A program made the position numbers and the translations under genes. A DNA stretch of 64,000 nucleotides, from positions 310,001 through 374,000 of the forward strand of contig NZ_CP029354.1 of the NCBI RefSeq assembly GCF_003130795.1. The letters are read 5' to 3'. How positions within the stretch are numbered: position 1 is the first letter of the stretch; every line of letters starts with the position of its first letter. This document shows, in pieces, positions 60,109 to 64,000 of this stretch. The stretch is from Azospirillum thermophilum (GTDB lineage: Bacteria; Pseudomonadota; Alphaproteobacteria; Azospirillales; Azospirillaceae). Under the pieces are notes generated by a model, which saw only the letters and a list, made by a program, of their open reading frames with translations, was not told the origin of the DNA and did no database searches.

Positions 60109-60654
60109 TCAGCCCCGCCACTCCATCAGCCGGTAGGGCCCGTGCTCGCCGATCTCGACGAAGCCGAGGCGGTCGTAGAGATGGCGGGCCGGGTTGAAGA
60201 CCTCCACATGGATGCTGACGGTCCGCCCGGCGGCGCGGGCCTCGTCGAACACCGCCTCCAGGATCGCGCGGCCAAGCCCCTGGTTGCGCGCCGCGATCAG
60301 CAGCCCGATGTCCACCACGCGGATGTCCGCGGGATTGCCGCGGTAGAGGTAGAGACGCCCGATCGGCTCCCCGTTCCGCTCGATCACCAGGAACTCGGCG
60401 TCGAAATAGGCACGGGCATAGTGCTGGCGCTGCGCCTCGTACTGCTGGGCGAGGAAGCCGATCTTCTGCTCCGCGGTCCAGTCCTGGATGGCTGCCAGCT
60501 CGTCCCACCGCATCTCGCAATAGAGCCGGCGGACGAAGGAAACATCGTCCTCCGTCTCCAGCCGGAAGGAAAGCCCCAGCGCCGCGAGCGCGGCGCCGGG
60601 GGAGAAGACCGGCGCCGCCGGGGGAACGGCGCCGGTGTGTGTGCCCTGCTGCAT
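60109..60654 (-). CDS. GNAT-family N-acetyltransferase
   Basis: A 181-residue acetyltransferase. The acetyl-CoA binding motif A is IGLLIAARNQGLGRAILEAV, preceded by the beta strands FLVIERNGEPIGRLYLYRG and followed by VEVFNPARHLYDRLGFVEIG. A Pro/Ala-rich leader of about 25 residues precedes the domain. It starts 3 nt after the tail-collar gene at 60658 and should be co-transcribed with it. The substrate is unknown; a role in modifying the co-encoded proteins is possible but not supported by the sequence. Confidence 0.88.
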   Translation of the reverse strand: MQQGTHTGAVPPAAPVFSPGAALAALGLSFRLETEDDVSFVRRLYCEMRWDELAAIQDWTAEQKIGFLAQQYEAQRQHYARAYFDAEFLVIERNGEPIGRLYLYRGNPADIRVVDIGLLIAARNQGLGRAILEAVFDEARAAGRTVSIHVEVFNPARHLYDRLGFVEIGEHGPYRLMEWRG

Positions 60655-60657
60655 GGC

Positions 60658-61203
60658 TTACGGGAAGTCCGGATAGATGCCGTCGGTGCAGATGCAGAAG
60701 TTCAAGGCGAGAAACGGCTGCCGGTTCTCGTGAACGCCGTTGCCACCCGCGCCGGAAATGGCGATGGGCGAGAAGGTGGTGTTCGCCGCGGCGTTGGAGA
60801 AGGCCGAACTGAACTTGCCGTTGACGATGACGACGTTGGGAAGCACCGTCGGTCCCGGGGTGTTCGTCTGGTTGGCTGCCTGCGGCATGACCTCGCCACC
60901 CATGGCGTGGGTATGGGTGGGCATCTGCGCCGGCGTCAACTGCACCGCCTCGGCACCGCTGGCCTGGTTCAGGGCGGTCAGGTTGTTGTTCTGCATGGGG
61001 GCGGCGCCCATCGGAACCTGGGACTGCAGGTTCGGCAGGTTGAACGCCGTCGGCGGACTGCCGCTGCCGCCGTAGATGTTGCCGATCAGGGAGAACAGCG
61101 CCTGATACTGCTGAACCGGCACGGCCTGGCCATTGCAGTAGGCCCAGTCCTGCGGCGCGTAGTCGAAGCCGAAGATGCGGATTTCACCGATAAAGGGATC
61201 CAT
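60658..61203 (-). CDS. Tail-collar domain protein (MdpB/microcystin-dependent-protein-like), copy 1
   Basis: 181 residues with the tail-collar fold known from phage T4 short fibres and from MdpB-like proteins. Signatures: the start PFIGEIRIFGFDYAPQDWAY with CNGQ, NIYGG and FNLPNLQSQVPMG, then LTPAQMPTHTHAM and the end QPFLALNFCICTDGIYP. Three such genes lie in a row here without capsid, tail or integrase genes, so this is not an ordinary prophage. It is last but one in the minus-strand unit, directly before the GNAT gene. Function uncertain; surface-exposed adhesin-like use is one idea. Confidence 0.9.
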   Translation of the reverse strand: MDPFIGEIRIFGFDYAPQDWAYCNGQAVPVQQYQALFSLIGNIYGGSGSPPTAFNLPNLQSQVPMGAAPMQNNNLTALNQASGAEAVQLTPAQMPTHTHAMGGEVMPQAANQTNTPGPTVLPNVVIVNGKFSSAFSNAAANTTFSPIAISGAGGNGVHENRQPFLALNFCICTDGIYPDFP

Positions 61204-61219
61204 GGTCGATCCTCCCTGG

Positions 61220-61771
61220 TCACGGCCGAACGGGATAGGTGCCGCCGGACACGCAGATGATGTAGTTCAGCGTGCGGCTGGGCATCAGGTTGTTGTGGGG
61301 CTGGCTTCCGCCGGACGAGGTGAGGGAGGTGGCGTTGAAGGTGAAGTCCGTCCCCACCGCCGCTTCCTTCATATAGGGGCTGATGGTGGTCGCGCTGGTA
61401 CCCAGCACCAGCGTGTTGCCGGGGGTGTTGGTGGTCGCGGCGTTGGTGCTGGCGAAGACCTGATGCTCGTGCGTCGGCATCTGCGCCTCGGTGAGCGTCA
61501 CCGTGGTCGAGCCGCCGGTCTGGCCGATGACCCGGGGGGTCGGCGTCAGCGCGCCGTTGGTGCCGGGACCGGTCCCCATGTGCACCGGAACCCGGCCGCG
61601 CAGGTCCGGAAGGCCGAAGGTCGTCGTGCCATTCCCGCCGTAGCGGGTGCCGAGGACGGAGTAGAGCGCCTCATTGCCCTGGATGTTCAGGAGGCTGCCG
61701 TCGCAGAAATTCCAGCCGGAGGGGCAGCGGGGAATCGGCCAGATCTTGATTTCGCCGATGTAGGAATCCAT
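61220..61771 (-). CDS. Tail-collar domain protein (MdpB-like), copy 2
   Basis: 183 residues, a paralogue of copy 1. Visible are DSYIGEIKIWPIPRCPSGWN with FCDGS, TRYGGNGTTTFGLPDLRGRV, VTLTEAQMPTHEHQVFAS and the end RTLNYIICVSGGTYPVRP. The WPIPRCPSGW start differs from the FDYAPQ(D/N)W start of its neighbours, showing divergence of the copies. It starts 82 nt after the end of copy 3 and ends 16 nt before copy 1. No signal peptide is seen. Confidence 0.9.
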   Translation of the reverse strand: MDSYIGEIKIWPIPRCPSGWNFCDGSLLNIQGNEALYSVLGTRYGGNGTTTFGLPDLRGRVPVHMGTGPGTNGALTPTPRVIGQTGGSTTVTLTEAQMPTHEHQVFASTNAATTNTPGNTLVLGTSATTISPYMKEAAVGTDFTFNATSLTSSGGSQPHNNLMPSRTLNYIICVSGGTYPVRP

Positions 61772-61853
61772 CGTTCTTTCCTCCCGTCGAGGGATCGATC
61801 ATGAATGACCGTGCCTGCCGGCTCGTCGGAGACCGGCCGGCGGATGCGCCGCG

Positions 61854-62391
61854 TCACCAGGGACGCGACGGGTAATAGCCGAGCAGCGCGATGACGAAGT
61901 TCAGCACCAGGAAGGGCTGCATGTTGCTGTGCGCCTGGCCGCCGCCGACATCGCTCATGATCTTCGGGTGCAGGGGACCAGGTTCGCAGGGTTGACGTTG
62001 CCCGGGTAAACAGATCCCCCGGACCCTGGGAGTACAGGTTGCCGATCGGCGACGGGTTGTTCGCGGCGCTGTTCACCGCCTGCCAGCCATGGTTGTGGGC
62101 CGGAATCTGCGCGGTGGTCAACGTCACCGTCTCGCTGCCGCCCTTCTGACCCATATTGTAATGGCTGAGCGGCCCGATGGTCGCCGCATTGGTGTACTGC
62201 CCGACCGGAACCCGCCCGCGCAGGTCCGGAAGATTGAAATTCTGCGTGTCCTTACCGTAATAGTTGCCGACCAGCGAAAAGAGAGCGGCATTCTGCTGGA
62301 TCGGCAGCGACTGGCCGTTGCAGCTCGCCCAGTTCTGTGGCGCGTAATCGAAGGCATTGATTCGGATTTCTCCGATAAACGGATCGGTCAT
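61854..62391 (-). pseudogene. Tail-collar domain protein (MdpB-like), copy 3, with two apparent frameshifts
   Basis: Starts DPFIGEIRINAFDYAPQNWA at ATG 62391, with NFNLPDLRGRVPVG and LTTAQIPAHNHGW intact. After LYSQGPGDLFTRA one base is missing near 61999-62004, and a second in the G4 run at 61973-61976. Restoring both gives NVNPANLVPLHPKIMSDVGG, AHSNMQPFLVLNFVIALLGY and a stop at 61854-61856, about 179 residues, matching the length of the other two copies. As read, the frame runs into unrelated sequence. Two compensable indels so close together suggest sequence error, but decay of a redundant copy is possible. Confidence 0.82.
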
Positions 62392-62773
62392 GGCGTCCTC
62401 CTTCCCCAATCCCGTGGGACATCACCCGAACTGGTGTGTCACCGGACAGGAGGACATCAGAGTACACAAGTCCGGCAAAGCGATTTTGCCCGCCTGTTAC
62501 AATTCGTCATATGATCAACGGGCCTATCATACCATTGAATGCGTTGGTGGATTTTGTTGCATACACTTGAATGTCATTGATCAATTCTTAGTAGATGTTG
62601 CTAAAAATGAGCATCCTGCGGGTGCCGCATCCATGTGCGACTCGGGGAATGCGGGAGAATGCATCCCCTCCCGCTCCGGATGGCGACATGTCGACGGGAG
62701 CGGTCCGCGATGAGGATGTCCGTCACACATAGAGTTACCCGCGACGGCATCGTTCGGGGTAAGGTGACGCATC
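62392..62773. other. AT-richer divergent intergenic region
   Basis: About 380 nt between the tail-collar unit (minus) and the HPr-kinase-like gene (plus). It contains a small inverted repeat GGCAAA-N5-TTTGCC at 62474-62490 and should hold promoters for both directions. No gene is supported; short open frames here have no ribosome site or recognisable product. Confidence 0.45.
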
Positions 62774-63730
62774 ATGCCGACCCTGTCCCGCCCCGCCCCC
62801 GGCCTTCTGCCTTCGACCGACGACCGCATGCTGTGCGGCTGGCGGGTCGCGAGCGCTCTGCGTCTGCCCGATCTGCTGCCATGGACCGGTGACGGCCGTG
62901 CTCCCGATCTGGTCATCGATCTGGGGCCGGTGCCGGACCGGCTGGACGATCCGGTCATCGACCACGCGCTGCTCCAGGTCGCCGCCGACGGCGCCTGCCG
63001 CTTCGCCATACCGGACGTTGCCGCCTTTCTGATCGACCCGGCCGGCCGGCATGTGACCGTCGATCCGGCGCTGCCGCCGGAGACGCCGGACATCCGCGTC
63101 TTCCTCCTCGGCACGGTGTTCGGCATCCTGTGCTACCGGCGCGGGCTGCTGCCGCTCCACGCCAGCTGCGTGCGGGTCGGCGACGGGGCGGTGGCGCTCG
63201 CCGGGCCTTCGGGCATCGGGAAATCCACGCTCGCCGCGGCGCTGGTGCGGCAAGGCCATGCGATGCTGGCCGACGACGTGACCGTCCTCGACGTCGTCGG
63301 ACCGGGAGGGCCGCGGGTGCTGCCCGCCTTTCCCCGGTTGAAGCTGTGGCGGGACGCTTTGGCGCGCATGGGCCGGAATGCCGACGGGCTGGAGCGCAGC
63401 CGCGCGGAGCTCGACAAGTTCCATCTGCCCGTCACCGACGCCTTCTGCCCGGAACCGCTGCCGCTGCGCGCCGTGTTCCATCTGGAAGCGGCACGGCACG
63501 GGGATGGCGACGGCCTGCGCCGCCTGAGGGGGCCGGAGGCGGTGGCGCGGATGGGGCGCGATCTCTACCGTGGCGGATTGATGATGCGGCTGGGCCTGAC
63601 CGGACGCGCGCTGCCGGCCATGGTGACGGCGGCCGGCGCGCGGGACGGGACCTGGGCCGTGGCGCACGGGCACGGACCGGGCGGACTGGACCGGAGCATC
63701 GCCGGAATCCTCGACCGGCTGCCGACATGA
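62774..63730 (+). CDS. HPr kinase/phosphorylase-like P-loop protein
   Basis: 318 residues. The C-terminal half has the HprK-type core: LLPLHASCVRVGDGAVALAG leading to the P-loop AGPSGIGKSTLAAAL, then MLADDVTVLDVV and LPAFPRLKLW. The N-terminal 110 residues are a separate beta-rich region. Such proteins occur away from PTS systems, often beside peptide-modification, sulfotransferase or asparagine-synthase-like genes, and their substrate is usually unknown. AAGGTGA lies 7 nt before the ATG. Its stop overlaps the sulfotransferase start (ATGA), so the two work in one operon. Confidence 0.82.
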   Translation: MPTLSRPAPGLLPSTDDRMLCGWRVASALRLPDLLPWTGDGRAPDLVIDLGPVPDRLDDPVIDHALLQVAADGACRFAIPDVAAFLIDPAGRHVTVDPALPPETPDIRVFLLGTVFGILCYRRGLLPLHASCVRVGDGAVALAGPSGIGKSTLAAALVRQGHAMLADDVTVLDVVGPGGPRVLPAFPRLKLWRDALARMGRNADGLERSRAELDKFHLPVTDAFCPEPLPLRAVFHLEAARHGDGDGLRRLRGPEAVARMGRDLYRGGLMMRLGLTGRALPAMVTAAGARDGTWAVAHGHGPGGLDRSIAGILDRLPT

Positions 63731-64000
63731 CCGGCTTCTACTGGGTCGTCTCCTACCCGAAATCGGGGAACACATGGCTGCGGCTGGCATTGCGCGCGCT
63801 GCTCCACCCCGATCGCGGAGCCGGCCCGCTCGATGCCACGGGCTTCGCCCCCGACGCCAGCCAGCGCACCGACATCGAGGAGGCGCTGGACGTGGAGAGC
63901 GGCGATCTGACGCCGGCCGAACTCGGGCGCCTGCGGCCGCAGGCCTATCGCGCCCTGGCCGCGACGGCGACCCGGCCGCTGTTCCGCAAGGTCCATGACG
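63727..64000 (+). CDS. Sulfotransferase family protein (5' part)
   Basis: The first 91 residues are in the window. The 5'-phosphosulfate-binding loop is plain: FYWVVSYPKSGNTWLRLALR at the very N-terminus, as in PAPS-dependent sulfotransferases of the sulfotransfer_1 type. The frame is open to the window edge. It overlaps the HPr-kinase-like gene by 4 nt. The acceptor is unknown. Confidence 0.85.
   Translation, partial: MTGFYWVVSYPKSGNTWLRLALRALLHPDRGAGPLDATGFAPDASQRTDIEEALDVESGDLTPAELGRLRPQAYRALAATATRPLFRKVHD

Noticed and set aside
60658..62391. A prophage remnant
   Set aside because: Only tail-collar proteins are present, with no integrase, capsid, terminase, baseplate or lysis genes; MdpB-like bacterial genes explain it better.

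Overview
The window is GC-rich alphaproteobacterial DNA. Gene content and style (HppD with an Lrp regulator, HisKA_2 sensor kinase, methanogen-output-domain protein, MCP, large NRPS/PKS cluster) suggest Azospirillum or a close rhodospirillalean relative. An adjacent parA-parB pair at 7.2-9.1 kb hints at a secondary replicon (chromid or megaplasmid). This placement is inference from gene style, not from a marker gene.

Layout. 0-9.7 kb holds housekeeping and catabolic genes: a DUF6803-like membrane protein, a LysR/enoyl-CoA hydratase/thiolase set with a divergent MFS exporter, Lrp regulator and 4-hydroxyphenylpyruvate dioxygenase, ParA/ParB with a palindrome behind parB, and a DUF1003 protein. 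9.8-31.0 kb on the minus strand is one assembly-line operon: MbtH, FAAL-ACAD-ACP, NRPS C-A-T, NRPS C-A(MT)-T, PKS KS-AT-KR-ACP, NRPS C-A-T-TE. Genes overlap or nearly touch and their order matches the expected order of chemistry. 31.0-31.46 kb is an AT-rich divergent control region. 31.46-41.5 kb on the plus strand holds a small Lys/Ala-rich protein and the precursor-supply arm: SbnA/SbnB-type synthesis of 2,3-diaminopropionate, a threonine-synthase-like enzyme, an asparagine synthetase, a P-loop kinase, and a four-gene set (3-hydroxyacyl-CoA dehydrogenase-like enzyme, ACP, acyl-CoA dehydrogenase, seryl-tRNA-synthetase-like ligase) matching the aminomalonyl-ACP pathway known from zwittermicin A. 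41.56-44.8 kb is an AaeBXA-like FUSC/DUF1656/HlyD efflux operon directly downstream.

44.8-52.2 kb carries a methyltransferase, a chemoreceptor, a PAS-GGDEF-EAL protein and a small two-component set. 52.2-58.8 kb is a minus-strand operon with two tandem copies of [alkaline phosphatase + small secreted protein] followed by an FtsX-type ABC transporter whose permease has a His/Asp-rich loop; a link to zinc is inferred. 59.1-64 kb holds hypothetical proteins, DUF6916, a GNAT protein, three tail-collar (MdpB-like) proteins, an HPr-kinase-like P-loop protein and the start of a sulfotransferase.

How it works together: I read the 9.8-44.8 kb region as one probably undescribed acylated peptide-polyketide pathway. 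A fatty acid is adenylated, loaded and probably alpha,beta-dehydrogenated; it is then joined to a residue with a diamino-acid-like pocket (probably diaminopropionate), to a tyrosine-like residue that may be methylated in cis, extended by one C2 unit that I infer to be aminomalonyl with ketoreduction, joined to a last amino acid of unknown identity, and released by the thioesterase.

Caution: the last NRPS gene, the GGDEF-EAL gene, an ABC ATPase gene and one tail-collar gene each contain apparent one-base indels, mostly in G/C runs. Sequencing error is therefore a serious alternative to real gene decay.
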